Both the position numbers and the translations under genes were made by a program. A stretch of 64,000 nt of DNA from Tretioscincus oriximinensis (lineage: Eukaryota; Chordata; Lepidosauria; Squamata; Gymnophthalmidae): positions 1,475,681 through 1,539,680 of the forward strand of contig JAJVDF010000027.1 of the NCBI GenBank assembly GCA_022410635.1, read 5' to 3'. How positions within the stretch are numbered: position 1 is the first letter of the stretch; each line of letters begins with the position of its first letter. Positions 11,387 to 22,285 of the stretch are shown piece after piece. The notes beneath the pieces are model-generated. The model saw only the letters and a program-made list of their open reading frames with translations, made no database searches and was not told the origin of the DNA.

Positions 11387-11840
11387 TAGAGTTGCCATAC
11401 GTCCCGGGAAGGCGGGACAGACCNGGCTTTGGGGACTAAAATATAGTCCCCTCCGGGTTTTAAGATAAAATCCAGGATTTTTACATTTCCCGATGCTGCA
11501 TCAGGGAATATAAAAATGCAGGATTTTAAAGGTAAAGGAGCCGTCAGAATTAATGACTGCAGCCCAAGCAATGCTTTCCGGGGTCCTGGAAGGAACCTTG
11601 AAGAGTGCCGTAGCTGCTCCTTTGCTGGAGGTGGGGTTTTGCGCCTGCTGTCAGGCAAAGCACAGCAACTCGCCCCCAGCAGAGGAAAAACGCTTGGGGT
11701 CTTGACAGGAGAACAGAGCCATTCTGCCTGTCTCTCACCATAAGTGTCCGTGTGTACACGCGTGCACGCACGCGTGCACGCACGCGTGCACGCACCCCCA
11801 CCCCATCCTGGTTTTGGCCTGCCAAAATATGGCAACCCTA
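11387..11840. mobile_element. Non-autonomous hAT-type transposon, TAGGGTTGCC ends
   Basis: The left end TAGAGTTGCCATACGTCCCG and right end CCAAAATATGGCAACCCTA are imperfect inverted repeats. They are flanked by a perfect 8-bp duplication AGCAAAAA (11379-11386 and 11841-11848), which is diagnostic for hAT-like insertion. The 454-bp interior is GC-rich with a small palindrome (CCCGATGCTGCATCAGGG) and a Z-DNA-prone tract. The 152-codon minus-strand frame covers the element but does not look like transposase. Confidence 0.78.
11747..11797. repeat. Alternating purine-pyrimidine (GTGCACGC)n tract
   Basis: About 50 bases of near-perfect purine/pyrimidine alternation, in units such as CGCGTGCACGCA. 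This is among the strongest Z-DNA-forming patterns and lies inside the right half of the hAT element. Confidence 0.8.
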
Positions 11841-12373
11841 AGCAAAAAGCATATCACACAACCCTCTGATGATCCAGTGCCATGCAAAATATTATCTACC
11901 AGATGCCCACAATTGTGCCTTCTGCATGGATTCTTCGACTTTTGAATCCTCTCCCCTCTGAGATTGGTGAAGCAGCTTCATATTTATGACCTTGTTTCTT
12001 TCCTACTCTGTTGTTCTTAATCCTACTCTGTTGTTTTTAATCATGCCTTCATGTAATGTATGTTTTTATTCTTCTTTCTAATAATTAAAAAAAAAAAAAT
12101 TAGAAGTGGTGTGCCAGGGAGGAATGCAACTTGAGGGAAAAAAGAATGCGCCCCAGACAAAGGTTGAGAGGTCATCAAAATGGTCACTGCACAGTTCTAA
12201 ACAAGTGGGCAGCAGAATAAATGTTGCTTCTGGTGATGCAAACCTAGTTGCAACTGTGCTCATAAGCTATGAAAAGGGACAATGCTGAGTTTTTTTTTCC
12301 ACATCCCATGTCTGGAGGTTGTCCAGTATTCCTTTTCTAAATGGTTCTTAATGTGCCATCTCTACAGAGAAGC

Positions 12374-12571
12374 CACCTCCTAAGCATCAAGTTGAAACAT
12401 TTAAGGCAGAGATGTCAAATTAGTGGCCCTCCAGATGTTCCTGAACCACAACTCCCAACATTCCTTTCTACTTCCAGTACTGTGCCCACTCTGCCAACCT
12501 AAATAGAATACTGGAGGGCCACCAGTTTGACATCTCTGCTCTAAATGATTCAACTTGATGCTCAGGAGGTG
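12374..12571. mobile_element. Foldback element with 61-bp inverted arms
   Basis: Arms at 12374-12434 and 12511-12571 are inverted repeats of 61 bp with about 6 mismatches, separated by a 76-bp loop. The outer part pairs CACCTCCTAAGCATCAAG with CTTGATGCTCAGGAGGTG. The inner part pairs GAGATGTCAAATTAGTGGCC with GGCCACCAGTTTGACATCTC. The loop carries CCACAACTCCCAACATTCC. A further TTGACATCTCTG copy follows at about 12574. No coding content. Confidence 0.75.
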
Positions 12572-12635
12572 ATTTGACATCTCTGATTTAGAAGCTGAAC
12601 GAGATGTGTCAATCATGTCATAACAGATGCATTTC

Positions 12636-13030
12636 ATAGAATCATAGTCATAGAATCACAAAATCATAGAGTTGGACGGGACCTCCAAGGTCATCGGGTC
12701 CAATCCCTTGCTCAAAGCAGGATTCATTAAACCATCCTAGGCAGATGACTGTCCAGTCTCTGTTTGAAGACTTCCAATGAAGGCAAACTCACCACCTCTT
12801 GTGGCAACCTGTTCTACTTGTTTATCACCCTGACTGTTAGAAAGTTTTTTTCTGATATCTAAATCTCCTCCCTTGCAGTTTCATCCCATTGCTTCTAGCC
12901 CTTCCAATGAGAACAATGCTGATCCTTCTGCTCTGTGGCAGCCCTTCAGATATTTGTAGACAGCTATCAAGTCTTCTCATTTGAACTGCAATAAAAGAAA
13001 ATAGAGATCTTAGCCTTGCTGGGAATCCCC
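12636..13030 (-). mobile_element. CR1 LINE 3' end, ATTCTATG-tailed (bird-type) subfamily
   Basis: The segment begins on the plus strand with repeats of CATAGAATCA, the complement of the ATTCTATG-type tail typical of avian and crocodilian CR1. Then come GTTGGACGGGACCTCCAAGG and GATGACTGTCCAGTCTCTG, followed by the ORF2 C-terminal region. The tail differs from the TTCTTATG copies in this window, so it is a separate lineage. Confidence 0.83.
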
Positions 13031-13597
13031 TCCTGCAGCATAATGTGCCTGTCAAAGATTGGCCTGAAACATTTGTTTGGCTGATCTGACAGAGACCCTG
13101 CTGTGTTTTAGAAGAATCCATTCCAAGGGTCCCCAACATTTTATAGATAGGGAATGATCTCTGAAACTTTAAGTGGCCACCACAGGTACTAGTGTGCTTG
13201 GCTGCTTCTTCCTGTAGCTCAGAAAATCTCTTCCATTCAGTGAATCTGTAAAAAGGTTGAACGTGAAGTCCCTTTCCTACCTAATCACAAAAACGTGCAA
13301 TGAGTGGGAGGCAGTGCAGAAACTTTTCAGAGCTCAAGGAGTCATTGTTCATTTCACAACCGATGTGCTGATCCCTGCTCATGTTCCACTTGATAATCAT
13401 TCACCCTGTTTAAAGAAAACATTCAGTCTTGTTGATCCAGTGCAGCAGAATTGAGCATCAGTAATCTGAGGATCAGGCTCAGTTTAGGACTTTTATTTCT
13501 GTCCTTCTTTTTCAAATACAGGATGCAGTGCAGAAGAGCCAGATTTAATATCCCTTTTCTTAGTATGCAGAGTGCAGCTTCTGCCTGTTAGTGGTTA
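13031..13597. other. No gene seen
   Basis: The CR1 at left fades out at around 13030-13100. The rest appears unique, with no frame above 65 codons and no recognisable RNA gene. Confidence 0.4.
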
Positions 13598-13726
13598 GGC
13601 TGACCAGATGACCCCTTTTGGGGGGAGTTGAAAACCCATTTTTGGGGTGCCTCTTGTTTTTTTCTGAGGAAAAATTAAAAAAAAATTACCCCCCTCCCCC
13701 CAAAAAAACAGGCTATCTGGTCAGCC
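13598..13726. mobile_element. Palindromic MITE, GGCTGACCAGATGACCCC family, copy B
   Basis: The left end GGCTGACCAGATGACCCCTT is matched in reverse by GGCTATCTGGTCAGCC at the right end. TA borders both ends (GGTTA and TATTA), giving a TA target duplication. The right arm is shortened compared with copy A, so this 129-bp copy carries an internal deletion. Confidence 0.72.
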
Positions 13727-13837
13727 TATTAGTCCTGCATAACACTCTGCACCCCTTTTCTGTTTTCTGTGTGCTGTTCTCCTGCTTACAAGGAACATAA
13801 GTCCTGAGTCTGAAACAGATTGGTAAGGCCTAAAGCC

Positions 13838-14257
13838 AGCTTCCTGTTTTTCTATTTCCTGGCAGAATTCCTGTTTCCTGTTTTGTGGTTTTAAGTTGTG
13901 TTTCTTCCTGCTTTTCTACATCATTTTATCACAATGACAAGTGCTTATTAAAAAAGCTTGGATGCCCAGAAGCATCACAAAACTGGCAGTAGCAGCAGTA
14001 CATGTGTGAAAAAAGTGAATCAGAGCTGTTGTACTAGAGGCGGGGCCTGTTGGGAAGTATAGTCTAAACAGCCTCTTCTGCCCAGCCAGCATGTGTGGGG
14101 CCCTGCTCTGTAAACTACAGCTCCCAGCCTGCTCTGCAGCTAGCCTTGGGAGGTAGTAAGGCTCTTTAGCCTTACTATCAATCTATGCCCAGTCCCAGTC
14201 CTGCCCCAGAAAACACTTTCTCTGCTTACAGGAAGGTGGCTGGGGGATCCATCTTGA
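13838..14257 (+). mobile_element. Unclassified interspersed repeat with ACTACAGCTCCCAGC motif (family X)
   Basis: Matches 24752-25226 over its whole length (CTTCCTGTTTTT, GACAAGTGCTTATTA, ATGCCCAGAAGC, ACTACAGCTCCCAGCCTG, CAGTCCTGCCC). Parts recur at 34616-34800 and, inverted, at 35330-35515. No terminal inverted repeat or poly(A) tail was identified, so its class is open. ACTACAGCTCCCAGCCTG at 14114-14131 resembles the ZNF143/THAP11 binding motif. Confidence 0.6.
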
Positions 14258-14311
14258 CTACACATGTAATTTTAAACTATCTTCAATTCTGAAGGACTGA
14301 ACTAAACAGAG

Positions 14312-14562
14312 AGCCAGTTTGGTGTAGTGTTGAGAGTTGGACTCGTACCTGGTAGTCTCCCAGTTCGATTCCCCACTCCTCCACGAAAGCCAGCTGGGTG
14401 ACCTTGGGCCAGTCACAGTTCTTTGAACTCTCTCAACCTCACCTACTCCACAGGGTGTCTGTTGTGGAGAAAGCAACAAAATCTATGTGCGCCGCCCTAT
14501 GGTTGGCCGCCCTGAGACCTTCGGGTATAGGGCGGGATACAAGTACAAATAAATAAATAAAC
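14312..14562 (+). mobile_element. tRNA-derived SINE with L2-like tail (family 1)
   Basis: AGCCAGTTTGGTGTAGTG head, slightly deleted A box, B box region AGTTCGATTCC, body GACCTTGGGCCAGTCACAG, and tail CCGCCCTGAGACCTTCGGG, then GGGCGGGATACAAGTACAAA with an AAATA run. One of the least diverged copies of the family here. Confidence 0.88.
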
Positions 14563-15022
14563 AAGAAACATCGTTTTCTGATTTAGTTCAGGTCTTCGTG
14601 GCTGGAAGATAGTTTAAAAGCATGGATGTGACGAGGGCCAAAGAAGGAGTCATGAGGAGCAAATGTCATGGTGGATACATAAGGTGCAGGACTAAAGGAG
14701 TTGTGGCTTGGATTCCGTGGGGCTACTCTTATATCCTTGACCAGCTCTGGGCACACTAATCTGGGCCTATACCTTGGGCTATTGAGCCTGGCTGCTCTGG
14801 CATGCAGATGGGAAGTTTCTATCCTGAGGTAAAAACCGGGATAAGGCTCCGTGGGGACAGCACCATGAGGGGGGGGGGAGGGGAAAACACGGTTGTTTCT
14901 TATAAATACCTGCAAAGCAATCACTGATTTCGGGTTAAGGCCCTGACAGGCCAAAGGGGGAAGCGCCTCCTTCTACGGCGGCTGCCACGGAGCCTTTGTT
15001 CTTGGGCTGCCAGGAGCCCGCC

Positions 15023-15616
15023 NNNNNNNNNNNNNNNNNNNNNNNNNNNNNNNNNNNNNNNNNNNNNNNNNNNNNNNNNNNNNNNNNNNNNNNNNNNNNN
15101 NNNNNNNNNNNNNNNNNNNNNNNNNNNNNNNNNNNNNNNNNNNNNNNNNNNNNNNNNNNNNNNNNNNNNNNNNNNNNNNNNNNNNNNNNNNNNNNNNNNN
15201 NNNNNNNNNNNNNNNNNNNNNNNNNNNNNNNNNNNNNNNNNNNNNNNNNNNNNNNNNNNNNNNNNNNNNNNNNNNNNNNNNNNNNNNNNNNNNNNNNNNN
15301 NNNNNNNNNNNNNNNNNNNNNNNNNNNNNNNNNNNNNNNNNNNNNNNNNNNNNNNNNNNNNNNNNNNNNNNNNNNNNNNNNNNNNNNNNNNNNNNNNNNN
15401 NNNNNNNNNNNNNNNNNNNNNNNNNNNNNNNNNNNNNNNNNNNNNNNNNNNNNNNNNNNNNNNNNNNNNNNNNNNNNNNNNNNNNNNNNNNNNNNNNNNN
15501 NNNNNNNNNNNNNNNNNNNNNNNNNNNNNNNNNNNNNNNNNNNNNNNNNNNNNNNNNNNNNNNNNNNNNNNNNNNNNNNNNNNNNNNNNNNNNNNNNNNN
15601 NNNNNNNNNNNNNNNN
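15023..15616. other. Assembly gap of 594 N within GC-rich DNA
   Basis: An unbroken run of N. The flanks are GC-rich with homopolymers (a G run at about 14870-14880 and another at 15669-15680), which commonly break assemblies. CpG-rich sequence on both sides (CTACGGCGGCTGCCACGG; CGGACGGACGGGGAAGG) leaves open a hidden CpG island or first exon. Long frames spanning the gap are artefacts of the N run. Confidence 0.95.
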
Positions 15617-15864
15617 AACGAAATGGCCTCTCCACGCACCCAGGAAGGAGCCAGGGACCCAGAGCAAGGGGGGGGGGGGGCGGACGGACGGGGAAGGGGG
15701 TCAGGGTTGGGTTCCAGCAAGGGCATCTCTACCTGGCCACATTGCAAAGGATGAAAGAGCCCGCAGGTGTTGCAAGGCTTTGCTGCCCTAAAAACACCAA
15801 GGGCCTCGTGGCACTATTTTAAGATGCGTCTTGAAAAACAGGGGGCTTCCATCTGCGCGCTAGT

Positions 15865-15931
15865 GTAGGCTATGGCAGGCCCCTATTCCGAGATATGTAG
15901 CCCCAAATAAAGCCTAGTGGAGAAAGGGCTG
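15865..15931. mobile_element. Half copy of the GAATAAGGCTCAGTGGGG palindrome family
   Basis: GTGTAGGCTATGGCAGGCCC and CTATTCCGAGATATG, ending AAATAAAGCCTAGTGG, align with 26219-26272 (GTGTAGACTATGGCAGGCAC, CTATTCCGAGAATAAGGCTC). Only the right half of the palindrome is recognisable here. Confidence 0.5.
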
Positions 15932-15975
15932 AAAATTGATACTCCATCCCCTTGCAGGCTTCATCTACATCACAG

Positions 15976-16276
15976 AGAAGAAGAAGAAGAAGAACTGGGT
16001 TCTTTTACCCTGCTTTTCTCACCTTTCAAAGGGACTCAAAGCGCTTACAAGGGTATTTTGCCCGAAGGCTCACATTCTATCTTCCCTACCAGGCTCTANT
16101 GGTCCCCATGTATCTACTTGCAGTCATTGCAATTTCTTGCAGTTCCTGCTTTCGAATAGCTGGGTTGGCTAGAGCTACAGGCTAGTGGAAGGTGCTCACC
16201 CCTCCCCACGTCCTACACAGGGCTTCGAAACCTGATCTCCCAGATGAGAGACGGATTTCTTAGCACCTGAGATAAG
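15976..16276 (-). mobile_element. tRNA-derived SINE, second head type with Bov-B-like (TTC)n tail (family 2)
   Basis: On the plus strand it starts with GAAGAAGAAG (the tail) and ends with the complement of a tRNA-like head containing a degraded A box and a B-box-like GGTTTCGAAGCCC pattern. The tail reads GAGAAAAGCAGGGTAAAAG, then AACCCAGTTCTTCTTCTTC on the minus strand. The second copy at 47138-47453 is very similar. One undetermined base at 16099. Confidence 0.72.
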
Positions 16277-16339
16277 GCAGGGCAAGGTAGTCGGTGCCTA
16301 GTGGCTGCATGTTGCTGGATCCAACTTGTGTGAGTGATA

Positions 16340-16650
16340 AAAGCATAACAGGAGAGACTGCTGGTCCAAGGCCACATCTAGCCCATCCTGCCCAGTATCC
16401 TGCCCCACAGTGTCACAAATGGCCATCAAGCATAGCAGACAAAGGCAAAACCTTCACTTGCCTTCAACCCTTTGCAAGTGGAATTTTAGGCGCCTCCTGC
16501 CTGCCTCCTCCAACTGGGGGAGACTGCATTGGCACCTATCCTGGTAGCCACTGTGGCTACTCCTGGCCTTTATGAATTCATCTAACACCTCCTTAAAACG
16601 ATTCAAGCTGGTTGCATTTGGGACTGTCCTCCTGAGGGCAGAATCTGCAG
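16340..16650 (-). mobile_element. Ancient CR1 LINE 3' fragment
   Basis: Strongly diverged reverse-strand CR1 3' end. CACATCTAGCCCATCCTGCC, AAAATCTTCACTTG-like and CTGCCTCCTCCAACTGGGGG segments align in order with the copies at 8.6 and 52.8 kb. It ends in TTCAAGCTGGTTGCATTTGG, the old ORF2 end. Confidence 0.55.
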
Positions 16651-16676
16651 AATGGAAAAATCAGCTCTGCAAATAC

Positions 16677-17422
16677 AGGCTGCATCCACACAGTGTATTG
16701 AAGTTTGCATAGGAGCCCCGTTCCCTGCAGAGGGTTTAATGAGAGCTGGTATTTTCAGTTCTCCTGGCGCTTTGTGCTGAAAACCCACCGCCATTTTGAA
16801 TCTGACCTATTCTGCTGGGGTCTCCAAAGCAGGTAGGGTGGAGGGAAGGCTGCGTGTGACTAATCACAAGCCGGCATTTCCTTCCTCCCTCCCACCTATG
16901 GCAGCTGCCACACCATGTGTGCAGATGGCCGCCCTCCTGCAACAAAAAGAAAGAACACTTTTTAGTCCCATGTGTGAATGCCCCACTCTGTAATATGGTC
17001 TTCTGAGGCCAGTTCTGGAGATTGGCAGAAAGATGCCAGGCAAAACCCACCCACAACCCTTTGATCCCTGGGAACTGTAGTTTCCTGACCTCAATATTTG
17101 CATGGGCCAAGATGCACAGCCTGTGCAGTGGGCTGAAGCAAGGACTGGTTCATGAAAAGTCTCTTATGCGCATCCCAAGTGTTGCATGTGGAAGTAGCCT
17201 TGGACAGGATTGCACAGATGAGGCTGCTATCTGTCAATTGGCACCCAGCCCTGCAAAGCAGGAGTAAGACTTGTCTCAGACATTAAAGAGGCGGAGATTT
17301 TTTCCTCTTGCCCACCTATGGTCCCCCTCCCGCATATATATATGCAGATGGACGGGTGTCTGATTAAAGCCCCCAATAGCCAGCAACCCCCCCCCTTTTA
17401 GAATCTTGTGTGGATGCAGCCT
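16677..17422. mobile_element. Putative DNA transposon with 16-bp perfect terminal inverted repeats
   Basis: AGGCTGCATCCACACA at 16677-16692 is exactly reversed by TGTGTGGATGCAGCCT at 17407-17422. Related ends (GGCTGCATGCACAC and GTGTGCATGCAGCC) bound 47091-47802, supporting a family. No clear target duplication is seen. The interior has no transposase and carries CTGGGAACTGTAGTTTCC, another ACTACA-type motif, at about 17060. Confidence 0.55.
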
Positions 17423-18348
17423 TTCTCATTCTGCATTGACACCCTTGAGATTATTTGCAAGTATCACTTAAGCAAGCCGTGTGTGGTATATGCCTCATAT
17501 GTGATATGTCTGAATTGTGTCTATGTTTCTGTTATTGGTTTATAATGTTGTTTCAAACCCATCAAGCTTTTAGTTTTCTGCACTCACCGCTTTAGTAATT
17601 TGACCAGTTTGGACCCCAGAGAAGCACAATCTGGAACAACACCATCTACATGGCAATGCTAATGCAGAGTAGCTTGCAAAGATTATTTTGGTGGAGCACT
17701 TCGATATGCCTCTGAAACGGGTTCCCTAGTAGTCCTGAATATGGGAGACATTCCTTTTGCAAGTTCCATATTCTTGTCCAGGGTCTGATTTCCCAGCAAT
17801 AGACATTGGTGTTGGAGTCTACTACTGATCTTGATCAGGTCCTCTCTGATTGGAATTACACTCTTTAGTGTTCTGCCCCCCAAGCTATTTTGCTATTTGG
17901 GTGTCATTTTCTTGCCAGGGACAGAAGGTAAAACTCTCAAAATCCTTTAAACAAAAAAGGTTTATTTTAAAATGTAAAAATAAAGGTAGAAGACTGTTCC
18001 CTCCCAAGTCCTTTTTAAATACTTGCTTTCAGGTTTCTTGGAGTTCTTCTGTTTCTTTTCCAACTTTGACTTCTTTAAGAGTCTGTTTCACCACGTTGAC
18101 GTTTGAAGCTTGCTCTTCTCCAGCTCTGCTACACCCAAAATGAAACTTAACTGGGAAGGGGAGGAGATATAACTGAAATTAAGGACCTCCCTTCAGAATT
18201 CTTAAAGGGATAGTGTCTAAATAGGGTTCCCTCCCAAAACAACTAAACAGAAACAACTAAGTCCCACAACTATAGGGAGAGCTGGATAAAATAAAAAGGG
18301 GATTAATAAAGGTCTCTGGGGGCATGACATTTAGCATGGATGGATGAG
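17423..18348. other. No gene seen
   Basis: Ordinary sequence with several short open frames (97 codons at most) lacking any recognised motif. Duplicate AT-rich runs occur near 17950, but no SINE or LINE body is visible. Confidence 0.45.
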
Positions 18349-18612
18349 AGACAGTCTGGTGTAGTGGTTAGGGTGTCAGACTCTTACCTGGAAGTTTCTC
18401 AGTTTGATTCTGCAGCCATCCATGAAGCTAGCTGGGTGACCTTGGGTTAAGTACAGTTCTTTGGAGCTCTCTCAGCCCCACCTACTTTACAAGGTATCTG
18501 TTGTGAAGATAAGAACAGAAAGTTATAAAAGCCACTTTGATTCCCTATGGGTTGAGAAAAGTGGGGTATAAAAATCAACTCTTTTTTCTCCTCCTCCTCT
18601 TCTCCTTCTTCG
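18349..18612 (+). mobile_element. Sauria-type SINE
   Basis: tRNA-like head AGTCTGGTGTAGTGGTTAGG with a decayed B box (AGTTTGATTCT), middle GCTGGGTGACCTTGGG, and a tail GAGAAAAGTGGGGTATAAA, then AATCAACTC running into a CTCCTC/TTCTTC tract. The Bov-B-like GGTATAAAAATCAACTC tail distinguishes it from the L2-tailed family 1 and points to a squamate genome. Confidence 0.8.
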
Positions 18613-19441
18613 CAGCTAGTAGGGCCTCAGGATTGCAACTGAAGGGGGAAGGAGACACATGCTCATCAAAGGAGCATTGGGGAACCAAAATGGCCACATA
18701 TCTTGTGTGCAATGGAATCAGTGTTTGCCCCAGATGACAGAGAACATAGTGCAACCCACAGAGTCATACTCTTGAACAGACCGTTTCCCCAAAGCTGAAT
18801 AATGGTTTTCTAATCAAGTAAGTACAGAAAAGACCCTCCTGAGTAGAAAGCCAACAAAAAAGAGAATATCTCAAGCGTTTTAATATGTTCATGAAAAGTT
18901 TTAACTATGAATGGAAAAACATGCCGTTCACTTTCTCAGCTGTGTACTTTCTCACACGAAAAGCAAGCATTTGTGGAGCACAGAGTGCACGGCAGGCTCA
19001 AAGGTGCTTTTAAATGTCTTGTGTAGAAAATGTCATGTTGTATTATGTCCAAAAACAATGAACTACATCCAATATATGATAAATTGGGGGTTGGGGAGTA
19101 TCTCTGAGATGCCTTGAGGTGAGATTGTTCACCCTCCACCCATTCTCCGCATTGTGTGAATGAAAATGTGGATTAAAGAAGAGTTGGGAACATGAAGCAC
19201 CACACTGTTTCTAAGGACCACTTCATGTATTTGCTTATGGGCCTGTTCCATCAGTCTTAGAAAATGAGCCTGATCTGTATTTTTTTTTACTGGATTAAAT
19301 CACAGAAAAAAACAGATTGAACTTATTCTTTGACACTGAAAAGGGTTTGGGTATAGCTGTGTGAGCAGAGCCTATGAAGCTCTGGGGTAATACTTTTGTT
19401 ATGGCTGAACACAGCCTCCATCTTACCTGAAGACAGAAAAT
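18613..19441. other. No gene seen
   Basis: Unique-looking sequence. At about 19247-19345 there is a faint hairpin-like segment (CTGGATTAAATC, AACTTATTC) that may be a decayed CTTCAG-family copy. Confidence 0.4.
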
Positions 19442-19689
19442 AGCCAGTTTGGTGTGGGACTCGCATCTGGTAGTCTCCCAGTTCAATTCCCCACTCCTCC
19501 ATGAAAGCCAGCTGGGTAATGTTGGGCCAGTCACAGTTCTTTAGAACTCTCTCAGCCTTTCCTACCTCACATGATGTCTGTTGTGGAGAAAGCAACAAAA
19601 ACTATATGTGCCACCCTATGGTTGGCTGCCCTGAGCCTTCGGGGATAGGGCGGGATATAAGTACAAATAAATAGATAAAATAAATAAAT
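19442..19689 (+). mobile_element. tRNA-derived SINE with L2-like tail, A box deleted (family 1)
   Basis: The head AGCCAGTTTGGTGTGGGACT jumps straight to CTCGCATCTGGTAG, so about 15 bases including most of the A box are missing relative to 741-1013. The rest (CAGTTCAATTCC, TTGGGCCAGTCACAG, CTGAGCCTTCGGGGATAGGG, AAATA run) is intact. The loss would remove internal Pol III promoter function. Confidence 0.85.
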
Positions 19690-20449
19690 GTCTACTAGCA
19701 ACAACCTATGTTGTGGGAGAAATAATTTTGCAGAAACATGATAGCTATTGTAATTTTATTCTGGAATAAAGTATAAATACAAATGCTATTTCCTGTGATT
19801 TGAGAGCACATAAGAGCTTCGCCTTTATCTTTTGTTTGAGGTGCCCAAAAGCAATTGGAGGTTAAATATCTTTAGTCTTGAAAAACTGAACTATTTGCAA
19901 AACTGTTTTCTGTTGGAAAAATGTGTTAAGTGCATTATCATGGAGAAATTCTCTCTCCTTTGATCAATAAATAATTAGCTACAAACTATTAATGCAAATT
20001 GACCTCTGATACTACTTACAGAAATCGGAAAGAGTACACTGTTATGGTGAGGTTTTTTTGAATGTCCAACTGAAGTCTTCTATTAAAACTTCTGAGGTTC
20101 ATTATAATTTCATAACATTATTACAATTAATAAAAAAGTTATGAAAACATTGTACTGTTTGTTCATTGCGCTTTAGAAATTAGGTTTATAGGTTNACAGC
20201 GGAGCACAAATCAAATCAACAGAAAAGAGAAACAATTATTCATGCATAATTATGGCTAGTCATTGTGACAAGATGTGTAGATTGTGACAACAATAAATCA
20301 TCACTCCAGAACCAGAGTGTTCTAACTCCACCTTAGAGAAATTTGGAGATTGGTACTCCATTTTGTTCTAACTAATCGCATTGGGCCACCGAACATATGA
20401 CAGATCATTAGAATATGGCAGAACTCGCCCATAGTGTTTAACTCTGAAT
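19690..20449. other. No gene seen
   Basis: AT-rich sequence with one undetermined base at 20195 and no recognised element before the CR1 fragment. Confidence 0.45.
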
Positions 20450-20590
20450 ACTCATAAGGCAGGTGATCCAGACCCTTGATCATTCTTGTTGCCCTTTTCT
20501 GCACCTTCTCCAGTTCCAAAATATCCCTCTTGAGATGTGGTTACCAGAATTGAACACAGTATTCCAAATGTGGCCTCACCACAGACTTAT
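20450..20590 (-). mobile_element. CR1 LINE ORF2 C-terminal fragment
   Basis: The minus-strand frame reads ELEKVQKRATRMIKGLDHLP, a hallmark of the C-terminal region of CR1 ORF2. The plus-strand copy at about 40740-40900 carries the same region in decayed form. A single isolated fragment. Confidence 0.75.
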
Positions 20591-22285
20591 AACTTAGGAC
20601 TATCCTGCTGCATCTCCCCTCTTGTCACCCCACCTTCCCCGGAAAGACTTGGTGGAGGTGCAGCAGAAGGATCCCAAGCCTTTGATGGCTTCTTGGACCA
20701 CAAAGACTGCAAAGGTGGAAGAATTCCAGACTCACAGCAAACCCATGGCACCCACAACCAGTCCCACATGCTGTCCCATGAAAGGATTAGCACAGATTGC
20801 CACAGCACAAGGACTGCCTATATATTCCTCGTGCCTGGATTTTAAATATTGTACTGTGCAATACATGAAGCAGTCAGTTCCTCCAAGTTAGTAAATAACA
20901 GCATGAATGGCTCTCTGTATGCTGGGCAGACAGGTTGGACTGGCATTACCTCTAGTAGCTTAAAAGACAGTATTTTCAAATTGATCTGTTTATGGAAGGA
21001 ACTGGAGGATGAAATAAAAAGAAGAAGCTCACACAGATGTGCCAGACAGAATTCAATTACAGGTGTCTTAGACTGGACTTCTGCAACAACAACAGCAAAA
21101 AATTAACTCTAAGCTACAAATGTGAGGAGTAGATTCCAAACTTGGCAGTTCCCAAATACTTTATCTTTCGTAAGGAAAGGATGTGTAAATTGTTGCAGGC
21201 TGGAACAGGTTGCTGCTGGTGTGGGAAGTATTTGTTTTGAGATTCCTTGTCTCTCATGCCAGCCAATCCCTACCACCAGCTCAGAAAGATGTGTCAGCTT
21301 CATGGCCAACACTGGGACCTCTGAAGGCTCCTGATATTTGGAATTCCTGGAGCCTCTGCTTTTGGTCGTGTTTTCTGTTAAACAGATTATGGCCGCATCC
21401 CCACACACGATTTCCACTGAATTGGTAGCAACATTACCTTCAATTTGCCCCATGAGGTCATGCTTGTACAGTGATTTACTCTCTGAAAAGGTCCTTTGAT
21501 GCAGAATCTCAAGCCACGCAGTTTGTGGGATTCAACAGTGGGGATTTTGTAAAATCTGAAAGAGTTTTGTTGGGACATACAACAATGTGAACTTGGCAAA
21601 TCTCATGAGACTTTGGGGTGACATGTAAAAGTTTGTTGGCTCTTGGCTTGCAGAGAATGCCTGAGATTTGTAGGCAGGCTTGCAGAGAATGCTGGAGATT
21701 GTAGTCAGGCAAGCGCAGCAATTCCTTATGGCGTTCCTCGTGTGATGAGATTGCTATGTGACGAGAACGGATTTTAAAAGGAATAGTGAGCCAAACCATC
21801 CTAATGAAAGCAGCATCCCTTCCCAAAGTGCCATGTATCTTTCTAAGTGGTATGCCAAGCATTGAGGTCTGCCACCAAAGATATGTCATTTTGAACATCC
21901 TATCCTGCTCTACACTATGCTTCACCATTATGTTTAAAAGCCAAGGGCCTTTCGATCCCTTCTTGGAACACGTTTCTACTAAGTGTAAAAATGTATCTGG
22001 CAGTTAATTTTTGCCAGTGAGTTTGATGCTATTTTATTTTATTGCACAATAAAAAGTAGCCTGGATTAAATTAACAGGAATTGTAATGGAACATGTGCAT
22101 GGAACATGTAATGGAACATGTGCATGGAACTTCAACGTATCAGTGATAATTATTTCTACAAATAGAGGTAACGCATATGGTAACTGTCCAGTCCTAGGCT
22201 CAACTCTGTTCTGCCCTTTTTCAGCCCAGGGCATGAAATAGTCTGTGACCTTCTCCAAAGATACATGTACCAGATAGGTCAACGT
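20591..22285. other. No confirmed gene; a few weak open frames and a small repeat
   Basis: The 89-codon plus frame at 20622-20891 and frames of 114 and 139 codons on the minus strand (21109-21453, 21509-21928) have no domain I recognise. The 21600-21740 segment (GCAGAGAATGCCTGAGA, TTGTAGTCAGGCAAG) recurs at 39235-39370, so part of this block is an interspersed repeat. A direct repeat of GGAACATGTGCATGGAAC type lies at 22087-22130. Confidence 0.4.

Noticed and set aside
14921..15754. Open frames of 220-270 codons across the N gap
   Set aside because: They are open only because N is translated as X; there is no real sequence in the gap.
20622..20891. 89-codon frame as a possible retrogene or gag-like piece
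   Set aside because: I could not identify any domain or motif; similarity would need a protein search that I cannot run.
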